Counted from the first letter of the stretch, positions 1-8,743 are shown. The stretch: DNA of 64,000 nt from Rhodospirillaceae bacterium (GCA_018660265.1 JABJKS010000089.1:219976-283975), one strand, 5' to 3'. The notes: generated from the letters alone by a model not told the origin. Made by a program: numbers and translations.

Positions 1-1172
1 GCTTCATCCAGACCCAGCCAATCGCCATAGACCGCATCGTTGTGCTGGCCCAGATCCGGGTTCAGGGTCAACTCCATCGGCTCCGTGCCATCGAACCGGA
101 TCGGGCTGTGGTGGGCTGTTATACGGCCCGCTTCCGGGTGATCGATCCAGCGCAGCATGCCGCGCTCGTGCAAATGGGGATCATTGACCACTTCCTCCAA
201 ATCCCGCACGGCGGCGGTGGGGATATGGTGACGCTGGGCTGCGGCCTCCGCCTCATTCTTGGTCATGGTGGCGACCCAGGCGGCAACCATCTCGTCCACC
301 TCGTCCATATTCTCCACACGGGCATTGGACGTGAGATAGCGTTCATCCTCCGCCAGATCCTCCCGCCCCATGGCGACCAGCAAATTCTGCCAATGTTCCT
401 CCCGCACGGTGATGATGGCCACATAGCCGTCGGATGCCGCATAGACGTTGTAGGGCACCACGGACAGGCCGCCATGTTGGTTGCCCGTACGGGTGAGGAT
501 TTCGCCCCCCTGTTGTTTTTGTCCGAAATACATGCCCAGGTTTGAGGCCAGGGTGGGCAAAATGGAATCCAGCATGGCAACCTCGACCAGGCGGCCCTTG
601 CCCGTCCGCTCCCGCTCATACAGGCCGGTCATGACGGCACCATATAAATGCGTGCCGGTGATGAAATCGACGACGGCAGGCCCTGCCTTAACGGGCGGGC
701 CGTCGGGGAAGCCCGTGACGTGCATGACGCCGCCCACCGCCTGTACAGTCAGGTCCATGGCCAGATCATCCCGCCTGGGTCCATCACGGCCATAGCCGGA
801 GCCGGAGGCATAGATCAAACGCGGGTTCAAGGCCATCAGGCTTTCAGCGCCCACGCCCAGGCGCTCCATCACGGTTGGGGCAAAATTCTCCAACAGCACA
901 TCCGCCTGACAGACCATTTTGCGCAATAATTCGCGGCCCCGTTCATGCTTAAGGTTAAGGGTAACGCCTTCCTTGTTGGCGTTCAGGGTCGCCAGGGGGA
1001 ACGAGCCGCCCACCGCACCCGAACGCCGGCGCAGGGGCTCGCCCCCTGGTGGCTCTATCTTGATCACCCGGGCCCCGCCCATGGCCAACATGAAGGACGC
1101 GTAAGGGCCGTTATAGATCTGACCAAAATCAAGGACCGTAACCCCCTCAAGAGGGTAGGAAGACACAGACAT
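1..1172 (-). CDS. Family III CoA-transferase (CaiB/BaiF), 3' end cut by window edge
   Basis: Reading the minus strand from an ATG at 1172 gives an open frame of about 390 codons that runs off the left edge. The N-terminus (PLEGVTVLDFGQIYNGPYAS) is the standard start of family III CoA-transferases. It is followed by the GGARVIKIEPPGG segment, the LNLKHERGRELL stretch and PAVVDFITG, which carries the aspartate expected to form the CoA anhydride. The last visible residues (DLGQHNDAVYGDWLGL) match the C-terminal end of the family, so little is missing. These enzymes move CoA between carboxylic acids, in the cytoplasm; the substrate cannot be told. No partner gene is visible. The upstream gene (nnrS) diverges. 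Confidence 0.9.
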   Translation of the reverse strand, partial: MSVSSYPLEGVTVLDFGQIYNGPYASFMLAMGGARVIKIEPPGGEPLRRRSGAVGGSFPLATLNANKEGVTLNLKHERGRELLRKMVCQADVLLENFAPTVMERLGVGAESLMALNPRLIYASGSGYGRDGPRRDDLAMDLTVQAVGGVMHVTGFPDGPPVKAGPAVVDFITGTHLYGAVMTGLYERERTGKGRLVEVAMLDSILPTLASNLGMYFGQKQQGGEILTRTGNQHGGLSVVPYNVYAASDGYVAIITVREEHWQNLLVAMGREDLAEDERYLTSNARVENMDEVDEMVAAWVATMTKNEAEAAAQRHHIPTAAVRDLEEVVNDPHLHERGMLRWIDHPEAGRITAHHSPIRFDGTEPMELTLNPDLGQHNDAVYGDWLGLDE

Positions 1173-1261
1173 GTATGTTTTAACCTCGTGCAACTGTTAC
1201 CGCTCATACTGCCACATTATGCCGGCCCACAATACATACCTGACGAAGGAAGCCACCCTAC

Positions 1262-2479
1262 ATGCCGCAAAACAGTGTCTTGTTCTCGCTCGGCTTCCGC
1301 CCCTTCTTTCTGTTGGCCGGGGCTTACAGCGCATTGGCGGTGGGTGCCTGGGCTGGTTGGCTGGGTGATTTATGGGGCCTGCCTGAGGTTTATCCGTCAG
1401 GGGCCCTGCATGCCCACGAGATGATGTTCGGCTTTGCCCTGGCCGCCATTGCAGGCTTTCTGCTCACCTCCGTGCCGCAATGGACCGGGGCCAAGCCGTT
1501 GCGGGGCTGGGGCCTGATGGCGCTGGCGGCATCCTGGCTGTTGGGACGTGTCGGGGTGCTGGCTGCGGGCGCAGTTGGGCCCTTGGCCGCCATGCTGATG
1601 GATATGATTTATCCCATCGCCCTGTGCGCGGTGATTGGTGCCATGTTGATCGGGGCCCGGAACCGGCGCAATTACGGCTTCATCGGGCTGTTGGCCGGCG
1701 CCGTGCTGGCGAATTTTTGCTGGCATCTGGAGATGTCGGGCCTGGCAGATACGATCGAAGGTGCCTATGCCGACGAATTGGCGGGTACCGGGTTGAAAAT
1801 GATGCTGAACCTGTTGTTGATATTCGTGGCGATCATGGGCGGTCGGGTGATCCCCATGTTCTCCGCCAACTGGATGCGCCGTCAGGGCCAGGACCTGGCC
1901 CCCCGCCATCCGGAATGGCTGAAACGTTTGTGCATTTACGGCCTGATCCTGGTGCTGGTGGCGGAATTTCTATCGCCCGTGCTGGATGACCGTATCATCG
2001 GCGTTCTGGCCGTTGTGGTGGGTCTGGCCTATCTCTATCGCCTGTGGGGTTGGAACGGCTACAAGACCTATGGCCACTCGTTAGTGTGGATATTGCACTT
2101 GGCCTATTTCTGGCTGGGCCTGGCCCTGTTGTTGAAAGGTGGGCATTATCTCGGGCCAGAGATCCCCATTGCGATCCCTGATAGTGCGGCCCGCCACGCG
2201 GCAGCCGTTGGTGCCGTCGGCACCATGATCATGGCCCTGATGCCCCGGGTCAGCCTGGGCCACACAGGCCGCGATTTGATCCTGCCCCGCCCCATGCTGC
2301 TGGCCTACGCGCTGATTTTGACCGCGCCGTTCCTCAGGGTCGCCAGTCCGTTTTTGGAGGGCGAGATGTACGAGTTGACCCTGATGGCATCGGGCCTGGC
2401 CTGGATGGCGGCCTATGCCCTGTTCGTCTGGTGTTTCGCGCCCATGCTGCTGGCAGCACGGGTCGACATAGCAAAATAA
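1262..2479 (+). CDS. nnrS: NnrS family membrane protein
   Basis: A 405-residue polytopic membrane protein with about 12 hydrophobic segments. It begins LFSLGFRPFFLLAG and has the HAHEMMFGF motif at residues 50-58, both hallmarks of NnrS. NnrS proteins are haem- and copper-containing membrane proteins linked to tolerance of nitric oxide and nitrosative stress during denitrification. The length fits the family. No NO reductase or NnrR gene is nearby, so the link to NO rests on family membership only. An ACGAAGGAAG ribosome-binding sequence lies about 8 bases upstream of the ATG. It is convergent with pdxH. Confidence 0.9.
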   Translation: MPQNSVLFSLGFRPFFLLAGAYSALAVGAWAGWLGDLWGLPEVYPSGALHAHEMMFGFALAAIAGFLLTSVPQWTGAKPLRGWGLMALAASWLLGRVGVLAAGAVGPLAAMLMDMIYPIALCAVIGAMLIGARNRRNYGFIGLLAGAVLANFCWHLEMSGLADTIEGAYADELAGTGLKMMLNLLLIFVAIMGGRVIPMFSANWMRRQGQDLAPRHPEWLKRLCIYGLILVLVAEFLSPVLDDRIIGVLAVVVGLAYLYRLWGWNGYKTYGHSLVWILHLAYFWLGLALLLKGGHYLGPEIPIAIPDSAARHAAAVGAVGTMIMALMPRVSLGHTGRDLILPRPMLLAYALILTAPFLRVASPFLEGEMYELTLMASGLAWMAAYALFVWCFAPMLLAARVDIAK

Positions 2480-2489
2480 CGGTCGCGAC

Positions 2490-2541
2490 GGCGGCCCGGC
2501 GCTTATACGCCGCCCCCGTGGAGCCGTGCGCATAAGCGCAC
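2490..2541. terminator. Hairpins between convergent nnrS and pdxH
   Basis: The 80-base gap between two convergent genes holds two inverted repeats. GGCGGC at 2490-2495 pairs with GCCGCC at 2509-2514, and GTGCGC at 2526-2531 pairs with GCGCAC at 2536-2541 across an ATAA loop. Neither has a U-tract, so a terminator role is inferred from position only. Confidence 0.35.
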
Positions 2542-2559
2542 TGCGTGAACGACAGATAG

Positions 2560-3144
2560 CTACGGGAACAGTTTCTCAGTCCGCCAGCTATCCCCATCGG
2601 GTAGGTAGACCTCCCGGTCGTGCAGGCGGAAAGGTTTGTCCTGCCAGAATTCGAACCGTTGCGGGATCAGGCGAAAGCCGGACCAATAGGCGGGCCGGGG
2701 CACGGTACTAAGGGCATATTTCGCAGCATAAACCGCAACCGCCTTTTCCAGGGCAAAACGATCCGGCAGGGGCCGGGATTGTTGTGAGGCCCAGGCCCCG
2801 ATCTGGCTGTCTTTGGCGCGGGAGGCAAAATACTCATCCGCCTCCCCATCGTTGACGACCTCGATAGCGCCCTGAACCCGGACCTGTCGGCGCAGAGACT
2901 TCCAATGAAAACACAGCGCCGCCTTACCCGCGCCCTGCAATTCGGTACCCTTGGCGCTTTCCAGATTGGTATAAAAAACAAAGCCCTGCGCATCCACGGC
3001 CTTCAACAACACCATGCGCACATTGGGCATACCATCGCCATCGACGGTGGCCAGCGACATGGCGGTCGCATCATTCGGCTCGCCCTTTTCAGCCTCGGCC
3101 AACCAGCCGTTAAAGCGCGCTATAATCTCGTTGATTTCGGCCAT
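2560..3144 (-). CDS. pdxH: Pyridoxamine 5'-phosphate oxidase
   Basis: 194 residues, the normal size for PdxH, which oxidises pyridoxine or pyridoxamine 5'-phosphate to pyridoxal 5'-phosphate with FMN and O2. Visible family features are [12 protein letters not shown] and [13 protein letters not shown] (FMN and substrate binding) near residues 39-66, the [15 protein letters not shown] stretch, [11 protein letters not shown], and the conserved C-terminus with [16 protein letters not shown] and WRTEKLFP. It is a single gene with no obvious operon partner. Start chosen at the first ATG; the protein begins a few residues before the conserved region, as in short alphaproteobacterial PdxH. Confidence 0.95.
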   Translation of the reverse strand: MAEINEIIARFNGWLAEAEKGEPNDATAMSLATVDGDGMPNVRMVLLKAVDAQGFVFYTNLESAKGTELQGAGKAALCFHWKSLRRQVRVQGAIEVVNDGEADEYFASRAKDSQIGAWASQQSRPLPDRFALEKAVAVYAAKYALSTVPRPAYWSGFRLIPQRFEFWQDKPFRLHDREVYLPDGDSWRTEKLFP

Positions 3145-3283
3145 ACCTAATCATTCCAACTTAATACCAAGGTGCGGTAATAACACCGGCACCCGAAACG
3201 GACCAGCCTGCCCCCGCAATCTAATCCCCCGCAATGGACCTGTCGAGCGGTGCCAAAACATCACGATTGCGCACGATCACAGC

Positions 3284-3313
3284 TTGACAGTTGGGGCGCT
3301 GAAACCCTATATC
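3284..3313 (+). promoter_or_regulatory. Promoter of tRNA-Met
   Basis: A perfect -35 box TTGACA (3284-3289) and an 18-base spacer lead to TATATC (3308-3313), about 38 bases before the tRNA. Spacing and position fit a sigma-70 promoter for this stable RNA. Confidence 0.6.
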
Positions 3314-3350
3314 CCTCACTGCCCCGCGCGATTTTTATGCGGAGCCCATA

Positions 3351-3427
3351 GGCTCCTTAGCTCAGTTGGTTAGAGCACGGGAATCATAATCCCGGTGTCC
3401 CCAGTTCAAATCTGGGAGGAGCCACCA
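3351..3427 (+). tRNA. tRNA-Met (CAT anticodon, elongator type)
   Basis: A complete cloverleaf can be folded: acceptor GGCTCCT/AGGAGCC, D stem GCTC/GAGC, anticodon stem CGGGA/TCCCG with a seven-base loop ATCATAA (anticodon CAT), variable loop GTGTC, and T stem CCCAG/CTGGG with loop TTCAAAT. CCA is encoded (3425-3427). A first pair G-C argues against initiator tRNA. The AATCATAATCC anticodon region and GTGTC variable loop resemble alphaproteobacterial elongator tRNA-Met more than tRNA-Ile2(CAT), though lysidine modification cannot be excluded from sequence. Confidence 0.93.
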
Positions 3428-3437
3428 AAATACCAGA

Positions 3438-3475
3438 CCCCCAACGGTCCCCGACCGCTGGGGGTTTGTCGTTTT
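3438..3475 (+). terminator. Rho-independent terminator of tRNA-Met
   Basis: CCCCCA (3438-3443) pairs with TGGGGG (3459-3464), with an inner GGTC/GACC stem and CCC loop. A T-rich tail (TTTGTCGTTTTT) follows. It sits 10 bases after the tRNA CCA end. Confidence 0.8.
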
Positions 3476-3530
3476 TGGGAGTTTTTCTCAGCTTGACCCA
3501 CGGCACACAATTGGAATTTGTTAACATTAC

Positions 3531-3552
3531 ATTTACCATATATGTGGTAAAT
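3531..3552. promoter_or_regulatory. Palindrome upstream of a small ORF
   Basis: ATTTACCA at 3531-3538 and TGGTAAAT at 3545-3552 form perfect 8-bp arms around a 6-base spacer. It lies 33 bases before the ATG of a small possible reading frame. An operator is possible; no regulator is identified. Confidence 0.35.
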
Positions 3553-3585
3553 CGCATTGTGAACGCAACTAAGTAGGTAACGGAT

Positions 3586-3876
3586 ATGAACAACAACACC
3601 GCCCTCATCCGCCCCGCACATGGCGCAAACTTTGCCTACCCTTTCCCTTGTGCGGCACCTTCTGAAACTGTCGCGGGCAGCAATGGACCTGCGATCTTTG
3701 AGCGGCCGCAGCCATCAGAGAAAACAAGCGCAGAACCAAATGATTGGTCTACGTGGTGGACGTCTGTGTCCGCGCCTTCCTAGAACATTTCCGACCAGGA
3801 AATGCTCAGACTCTTAGGAGTCGAGCAATTTTTCCAATCTCTTAGAATCGCCAATGCTTTGGGCGATGCTCTTTAG
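3586..3876 (+). pseudogene. Small uncertain reading frame interrupted by an in-frame TAG
   Basis: An ATG at 3586 after a weak AGGTAACGG ribosome-binding sequence opens 65 codons ending in TAG at 3781-3783. The same frame continues without another stop to TAG at 3874-3876 and encodes ISDQEMLRLLGVEQ, a segment that looks like real protein. An overlapping frame contains RAFLEHF just before it. This could be a small gene with one or two frameshifts, or chance. No family was recognised. The 3428-3990 gap otherwise holds only a palindrome and two terminators. Confidence 0.25.
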
Positions 3877-3898
3877 ATTGGAATTACCCAAAACGCAA

Positions 3899-3928
3899 CA
3901 GGGCCCGAACCTTGCGGTCCGGACCCTG
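3899..3928 (-). terminator. Terminator of the PuuD-like gene
   Basis: On the minus strand a 13-bp stem forms with a four-base GCAA loop (3912-3915), followed by TTGCGTTTT. Two of its pairs are G-U in minus-strand RNA but would be A-C mismatches in plus-strand RNA. The hairpin is therefore tuned for minus-strand transcription. It starts about 60 bases after the stop codon of the PuuD-like gene. Confidence 0.65.
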
Positions 3929-3990
3929 CTCCGTCGTGATGTAACTGTTGTATTCTTCTTAGTAGATGTCGTTCCTAATAAATGTCGGCC

Positions 3991-4596
3991 TTAGTAGATG
4001 TTTTGGGCCGAGACCATGGCATAGAGCATGGGGAACGACAGCAAGGTGTTGGTGCGGCTGAACAGCATCGCTGTCCGGGCCGAGGCTGCTTTCACATCAG
4101 GCTCCGCATCGACGATGCCAAGTGCCTTTTGCTGGGCCGGCCAGATGATGAACCAAACGTTGAACCACATGATGGTACCGAGCCACATGCCGATGCCGAT
4201 GGCGGTGTGCTTGGGCACGCCGTCGGTCAGGCCAAGCGAAATGGCTTCAACGATGTAACCGTTCATGGCGGCAAGGATCAGACCGGTGACGATGGTGCCC
4301 ATGGCACCCCAGCGGAACCACCACAAGGCGGCAGGTGCGATATGCTTGCCCACGGCTGGTTTCAGCTCATCCGGAATGGATGGCATGGTCGGGATCTGCA
4401 CAAAGTTGAAGTACCACAGAATGCCGATCCACATCACGCCGCAGATCACGTGCAGCCAGCGCATGGCGAAGGTCGCCCACGCCATATCAAAGGCGATGGT
4501 ATCCACATGCCATTGCATCAAAACAATAACCATGATGACGGTCAGCACGATGCCCGCGATGACCGTGTTTCGTAGATTTGAAAGTATAGCTGCCAC
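3991..4596 (-). CDS. Urate-oxidase-type (PuuD N-terminal domain) membrane protein
   Basis: A 201-residue membrane protein with about five hydrophobic segments. The WLHVICGVMWIGILWYFNFVQ, ALWWFRWGAM and MWFNVWFIIWPAQQKALG stretches match the membrane domain of PuuD-type urate hydroxylases (DUF989). Full-length PuuD carries a C-terminal cytochrome c domain with a CXXCH motif; this protein ends before it, so it is the short membrane-only form. Its own activity is unknown, and no purine-catabolism gene is adjacent. Start is a GTG preceded by GGGGATAATACA; no ATG fits better. A strong strand-specific hairpin follows the gene. Confidence 0.75.
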   Translation of the reverse strand: MAAILSNLRNTVIAGIVLTVIMVIVLMQWHVDTIAFDMAWATFAMRWLHVICGVMWIGILWYFNFVQIPTMPSIPDELKPAVGKHIAPAALWWFRWGAMGTIVTGLILAAMNGYIVEAISLGLTDGVPKHTAIGIGMWLGTIMWFNVWFIIWPAQQKALGIVDAEPDVKAASARTAMLFSRTNTLLSFPMLYAMVSAQNIY

Positions 4597-4650
4597 TGTA
4601 TTATCCCCTACCCCTATTTAAAAAAACCGAATTAGCGATTCATTTATCAT

Positions 4651-4678
4651 AGAATACCACTAAAGTTACAAATTTCAA
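4651..4678 (-). promoter_or_regulatory. Possible promoter of the PuuD-like gene
   Basis: On the minus strand TTGAAA (4678-4673) is followed after 16 bases by TATTCT (4656-4651), in an AT-rich stretch upstream of the GTG start. Matches are partial. Confidence 0.35.
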
Positions 4679-4752
4679 AAACCTCCCTGACATATTACCC
4701 CGCCATCGTGCTAGAAAGTGGCTCAAACACGCCTAGATGAAAGACCACAGAC

Positions 4753-5973
4753 ATGAGTTTTGATTTCACGCCGTTCCTTCGCGATGACCTTCCCCCGGCC
4801 GCAAAACCCTGGGGCGGCTTTGCCGAATTTAATTTTGTCGGCGGGCATGTAAACGCCGCCTCTGTCCCTGGCCCATCGTTGGTGGAGGCCCTGGCGAAGG
4901 TAATGCAACGGGATGGCGATAGGCTGGGCTATTACGGTCTGGGCCATGGTTCCCAGGGCTATTTGCCGTTGCGGGAATATATCGCGCAGATGCTGGCGGA
5001 GCGCACGGGCATGCCGACGGACCCCGGCGAGATCCTGATCACGACGGGATCATTGCAGGGCATGGATCTGGTCAACGATGCCCTGTTGCAACCCGGCGAC
5101 ACGGTGATTTTGGAGGCCGTCAATTATGGCGGCCAGTTAAGCCGCCTGCGCAAACTGGGCGTCAACTATGTCGGCATTGAAGTGGACGAAGACGGCATGA
5201 AGATGGATGCCCTGGAAGACGTTCTGGCAGCCCAAAAGGCCGCCGGAGCGATGGCAAAATACATCTATACTATTCCGACCGTACAAAACCCCTCGGCCAC
5301 GGTGATGAGCCTGCCCCGGCGGCAAAAGATGCTGGACTTGGCCCGTGAATACGGCATTCCGATATTTGAGGATGATTGCTATGCGGAGCTGTTGTGGGAG
5401 GGGGAGCGTCCCCAGACCATCCGCTCCCTGGACGACCAGGGACAGGTGATCTATTGCGGCACATTTTCGAAAACCATCGCGCCCAGCCTGCGCACGGGCT
5501 ATCTGGTCGCCGACTGGTCGGTGCTAAGCCGCCTGATGCCCCTGAAGACCGACGGCGGCTGTGGTGCCCTGGAACAGATGGCCCTGGCGGAATATTGCCC
5601 GGATAATTATGCCAACCTTGTGGCTGGCATCCGTCAGATCCTGAAGGGTAAGTGTGAGGCCATGGCCGAAGCATTGGGCGAACAGTTCGGCGCGGCGGCG
5701 GAATTCAGCATGCCAAAGGGCGGCCTCTATATCTGGGTGACCCTGCCGGCAGAAGTGGACACGGACCGTTTGACCAAGATTGCCGGCGAACAAGGCGTTG
5801 CCATTAATCCGGGTTCCGAGTGGGCCGCGGATGCCGATTATGGCCGCCGCCGTTTGCGGGTTTGTTTCGGCCATCCCTCAAAACAGGAAATCCGTGACGG
5901 CATCGCCCGCCTGGCGGAGATTTGCCACGCCGAATTTGGCGTGCCCCTGCGCGGTGCCAATGTGGAACGCTGA
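4753..5973 (+). CDS. PLP-dependent aminotransferase, class I/II (2-aminoadipate/LysN-like)
   Basis: 406 residues with the fold-type I signature. GYYGLGHGSQGYLPLR (59-74) is followed by ITTGSLQG (96-103), PTVQNPSA (175-182), the PLP-contacting FEDDCY (205-210) and the Schiff-base lysine in TFSKTIAPSLRTGY (K240). The sequence is closest to the MocR/2-aminoadipate aminotransferase-like subgroup without a DNA-binding domain. The substrate amino acid is not determined; alpha-aminoadipate, aromatic or branched-chain substrates are all possible. It is followed 20 bases later by a membrane hydrolase gene, possibly in one transcript, with no functional link evident. Confidence 0.88.
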   Translation: MSFDFTPFLRDDLPPAAKPWGGFAEFNFVGGHVNAASVPGPSLVEALAKVMQRDGDRLGYYGLGHGSQGYLPLREYIAQMLAERTGMPTDPGEILITTGSLQGMDLVNDALLQPGDTVILEAVNYGGQLSRLRKLGVNYVGIEVDEDGMKMDALEDVLAAQKAAGAMAKYIYTIPTVQNPSATVMSLPRRQKMLDLAREYGIPIFEDDCYAELLWEGERPQTIRSLDDQGQVIYCGTFSKTIAPSLRTGYLVADWSVLSRLMPLKTDGGCGALEQMALAEYCPDNYANLVAGIRQILKGKCEAMAEALGEQFGAAAEFSMPKGGLYIWVTLPAEVDTDRLTKIAGEQGVAINPGSEWAADADYGRRRLRVCFGHPSKQEIRDGIARLAEICHAEFGVPLRGANVER

Positions 5974-5993
5974 TGGCCGTATAACCATATAAT

Positions 5994-7094
5994 ATGGATT
6001 CCCTAAGCCAGATCGTCCTCGGTGCCGCCGTTGGGGTCGCCGTACTGGGCCGGCGTATGGGGCCGCGCCGGGCCGCCATCGCAGGCGGCATCCTGGGAAC
6101 CTTGCCGGACCTGGACGTTCTGGTGCGCTATGACGACCCGGTAGACAGCTTTATCATGCACCGGGGGTGGAGCCATTCATTGCTCGTCCAGGCCGCCGTG
6201 ACGCCCTTGTTCGGGGAGGCCATGCTAAGGCTCAGCAAGGCGCTGCGGGATCAGCGCATGCTGACCTACATCGCGGTTTATTTATGCCTGTCCACGCACG
6301 CGCTTCTCGATGCCATGACCATCTATGGCACCAAGCTGTTATGGCCGCTTTCGGTGCAGCCGTTCGCGGTGGGATCGGTGTTCATCATCGATGCCCTGTA
6401 TACCCTGCCCCTGTTGGTGGCCATGATCTGGGCCCTGACGCAGAAAGACTGGACGCCGCGCATCGGTAAAGTGGTGGCTGCGGGTTTGATCCTGTCCAGC
6501 GCCTATCAGGCCTGGTGCTTCACGGCGCAACAGGTGGTGACTGCGCGGGCCCAGGCATTCCTGCAGCAACAGCATATTGCAGCCGATCGGTTGCTGGCGA
6601 TCCCGACGCCGTTCAACAGCTACCTCTGGCGGGTGATCGCCCTACAGGATCGCGAAGACCGCTACCTTAACATTTATATGCCGGTATTCGGCGGCCCGGC
6701 CCAGACCACGGTTTATAGCCACCCACGCGGTACGGCCCTGAAAACCTGCCTGGGCGAGAACGCGGCCCTGGAAAAACTGGCCTGGTTCAGCCGGGGTTAT
6801 TACCGCCTGGACCGCCGACCCGGTCAGGGCGGTGACGAAGGTAATGATGGTGGCGATGTGGTGCTGTCCGACCTGCGCATGGGGCTGACCCCCAACTATG
6901 CCTTTCAATTCGCCATCAACGGTGATGTGCCCAGACGTCTGGGCGGATCACGAGGGACCCAGGCAGATATTGATTGGCTGTTGGCAAATCTGTGGCATGA
7001 TCCGGTAACCAGACGGGCCGAGGTTGCGGCCCGTTTAAATTTGCAAGAGCTTCATCGAACGGTGGCCGCGAACGCCGGCGACCGACGTTGTTAG
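5994..7094 (+). CDS. Membrane-bound metal-dependent hydrolase (YdjM/DUF457-like)
   Basis: 366 residues. MDSLSQIVLGAAVG starts the protein and is followed by LPDLDVL (37-43), HRGWSHS (56-62) and a THALLDAMT segment. These His/Asp motifs define the membrane-bound metal-dependent hydrolase family related to YdjM. Several N-terminal hydrophobic segments place it in the inner membrane, and the C-terminal half (from about residue 185) looks soluble. The substrate of the family is not established. It starts 20 bases after the aminotransferase stop. Confidence 0.82.
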   Translation: MDSLSQIVLGAAVGVAVLGRRMGPRRAAIAGGILGTLPDLDVLVRYDDPVDSFIMHRGWSHSLLVQAAVTPLFGEAMLRLSKALRDQRMLTYIAVYLCLSTHALLDAMTIYGTKLLWPLSVQPFAVGSVFIIDALYTLPLLVAMIWALTQKDWTPRIGKVVAAGLILSSAYQAWCFTAQQVVTARAQAFLQQQHIAADRLLAIPTPFNSYLWRVIALQDREDRYLNIYMPVFGGPAQTTVYSHPRGTALKTCLGENAALEKLAWFSRGYYRLDRRPGQGGDEGNDGGDVVLSDLRMGLTPNYAFQFAINGDVPRRLGGSRGTQADIDWLLANLWHDPVTRRAEVAARLNLQELHRTVAANAGDRRC

Positions 7095-7137
7095 CGCCCA
7101 GATCAGCCAGAGCAGCCAGAGCAGAAAGACCGGAACC

Positions 7138-7767
7138 ATGAAATTCTATGATTGCAGCACCGCCCCCTCGCCCCGCCGGGTTCGTATCTTCATCGCCGAA
7201 AAGGGCCTGGATATCGAAACCGTCAATATCGACATGCGCAAGGGCGAACAGATGAGCGAAGAATTCCGTGCCATCAACCCGGGCTGCACCGTGCCCGCCC
7301 TGGTACTGGATGACGGCACCACGTTGGTGACGACGGCAGGCATTCGCAACTACCTCGAAGATCTGCACCCCACGCCGCCCCTGATGGGCGCTACGGCAAA
7401 GGAAAAGGGCCTGATCGCCGATGTGCAATGGAAGATCGAATTCAGCGGCTCCATGGCCATGGCCGAGGCCCTGCGCAACTCTGCTCCCCGCATGAAGGGT
7501 CGCGCTCTGCCAGGCCCCGATAATTTTGAACAGATCCCCGAACTGGCCGAACGGGGCAAGACGCGCGTACAGCTGTTTCTGGACCGTATGGATGCGATGA
7601 TCGGCGATAAGCCTTTTGTGGCCGGTGACAATTATTCCGTTGCCGATATCGACCTGTTGATCCTGGTGGACTTCGCCGGCTGGCTGAAAATGAGCATTCC
7701 CGAAGATGCCGCAAATGCCCAGCGCTGGTATGAAAGTGTGTCATCCCGGCCCAGCGCGAAACTATAA
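7138..7767 (+). CDS. Glutathione S-transferase family protein
   Basis: 209 residues with a thioredoxin-like N-terminal domain (MKFYDCSTAPSPRRVRIFIAEKG, then the cis-proline region CTVPALVLDDG) and an all-helical C-terminal domain ending with AGDNYSVADIDLL, the conserved GST N-cap/hydrophobic staple region. The C-terminus stops soon after SSRPSAKL. It probably conjugates or reduces electrophiles with glutathione; the substrate is unknown. This is the first of four GST genes in the window. A hairpin follows it. Confidence 0.88.
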   Translation: MKFYDCSTAPSPRRVRIFIAEKGLDIETVNIDMRKGEQMSEEFRAINPGCTVPALVLDDGTTLVTTAGIRNYLEDLHPTPPLMGATAKEKGLIADVQWKIEFSGSMAMAEALRNSAPRMKGRALPGPDNFEQIPELAERGKTRVQLFLDRMDAMIGDKPFVAGDNYSVADIDLLILVDFAGWLKMSIPEDAANAQRWYESVSSRPSAKL

Positions 7768-7775
7768 AGGCGCAG

Positions 7776-7808
7776 GCCGGCCACTCATACGACGACCCGG
7801 TGGCCGGC
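7776..7808 (+). terminator. Hairpin downstream of the GST gene
   Basis: GCCGGCCAC (7776-7784) and GTGGCCGGC (7800-7808) form a perfect 9-bp stem 9 bases after the GST stop. There is no clear U-tract, so it may be an RNA-stabilising hairpin instead. Confidence 0.45.
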
Positions 7809-7954
7809 GCTGGGGTTGATGCGTGGCGACGATAGGTTTTGCGTAAACTTTCACCGTAACCGTGCCTGGCGTGCTATATCCATAACCTGGAACGATTCTT
7901 ATTATCATCTCTACTTCGAAACCCCGGAAACCCGGAAAACTTTGGATACGCCCG

Positions 7955-8743
7955 ATGCTTGCTGTGATCTCGCCCGCGAAAAAGCTGAATTTTGAGCAGA
8001 CCCCTATTGCCCGTTACAGCCAGCCGGATTTCCTGGCCCAGGCGGGCAAACTGGCCAAGGCAGCCGGGCGGTTAAGCCGGCCAAAGCTGGCCGCGACCAT
8101 GAAGTTGAGCGCACCTTTGGCGGATCTGAATTACCTGCGCTTTCAGGCGTTTTCGGACAGCCCGCCCCGGGACCATACCAAGCAGGCGGCCCTGGCCTTT
8201 AACGGCGATACCTATGTCGGCCTGGATGCGGCCTCGTGGGATGAGGCTGACCTGGATTATGCCCAGGATCATTTGCGCATATTATCGGGCCTGTATGGCT
8301 TGCTGCGCCCGCTGGATTTGATGCAGCCCTATCGCCTGGAAATGGGGGCGCGGTTTTCGCCGCCCCGGCGCAAGGATCTGTATGATTTCTGGGGTGACCA
8401 GATCACCGATGCGTTGAGCGATGTGTTAAGCGGCCATGACGAAAAAACCATCATCAACCTGGCCTCCAACGAATATTTCAAATCCGTGCGCCCGGCCAAA
8501 CTAAAGGGCCGCATCATCACGCCCGCATTCAGGGAAGACCGCGATGGGGAAAGCCGCATCATCGGCTTTTTCGCCAAACAGGCGCGCGGCATGATGGCGC
8601 GGTACATTGTGCAAAACCGCATCAAGGACCCGGAAGATTTGAAAAACTTCGACCTGGGCGGCTATCAATATCGCGCGGCACTCTCGAATGGTGATGCCTG
8701 GGTCTTCACCCGGCCGCAACCAGCCGGCGTCGGTGTGAATTAG
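7955..8743 (+). CDS. yaaA: Peroxide stress protein YaaA
   Basis: 262 residues, typical for the YaaA/UPF0246 family. The start MLAVISPAKKLNFEQ, the LSGLYGLLRPLDLMQPYRLEMG stretch (about 110-131), the INLASNEYFKSV segment and the ARYIVQNRI region are all family hallmarks. In E. coli YaaA lowers free intracellular iron and protects DNA and proteins during peroxide stress. The esterase gene begins 9 bases after its stop, so the two are probably co-transcribed. Confidence 0.93.
   Translation: MLAVISPAKKLNFEQTPIARYSQPDFLAQAGKLAKAAGRLSRPKLAATMKLSAPLADLNYLRFQAFSDSPPRDHTKQAALAFNGDTYVGLDAASWDEADLDYAQDHLRILSGLYGLLRPLDLMQPYRLEMGARFSPPRRKDLYDFWGDQITDALSDVLSGHDEKTIINLASNEYFKSVRPAKLKGRIITPAFREDRDGESRIIGFFAKQARGMMARYIVQNRIKDPEDLKNFDLGGYQYRAALSNGDAWVFTRPQPAGVGVN

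Noticed and set aside
3351..3427. tRNA-Met as integration site for the 10-13 kb island
   Set aside because: The island is about 6.5 kb away, with housekeeping genes between and no repeated tRNA 3' end seen.
3384..3621. Minus-strand ORFs across the tRNA region
   Set aside because: They overlap the tRNA and its terminator and have no protein-like features.
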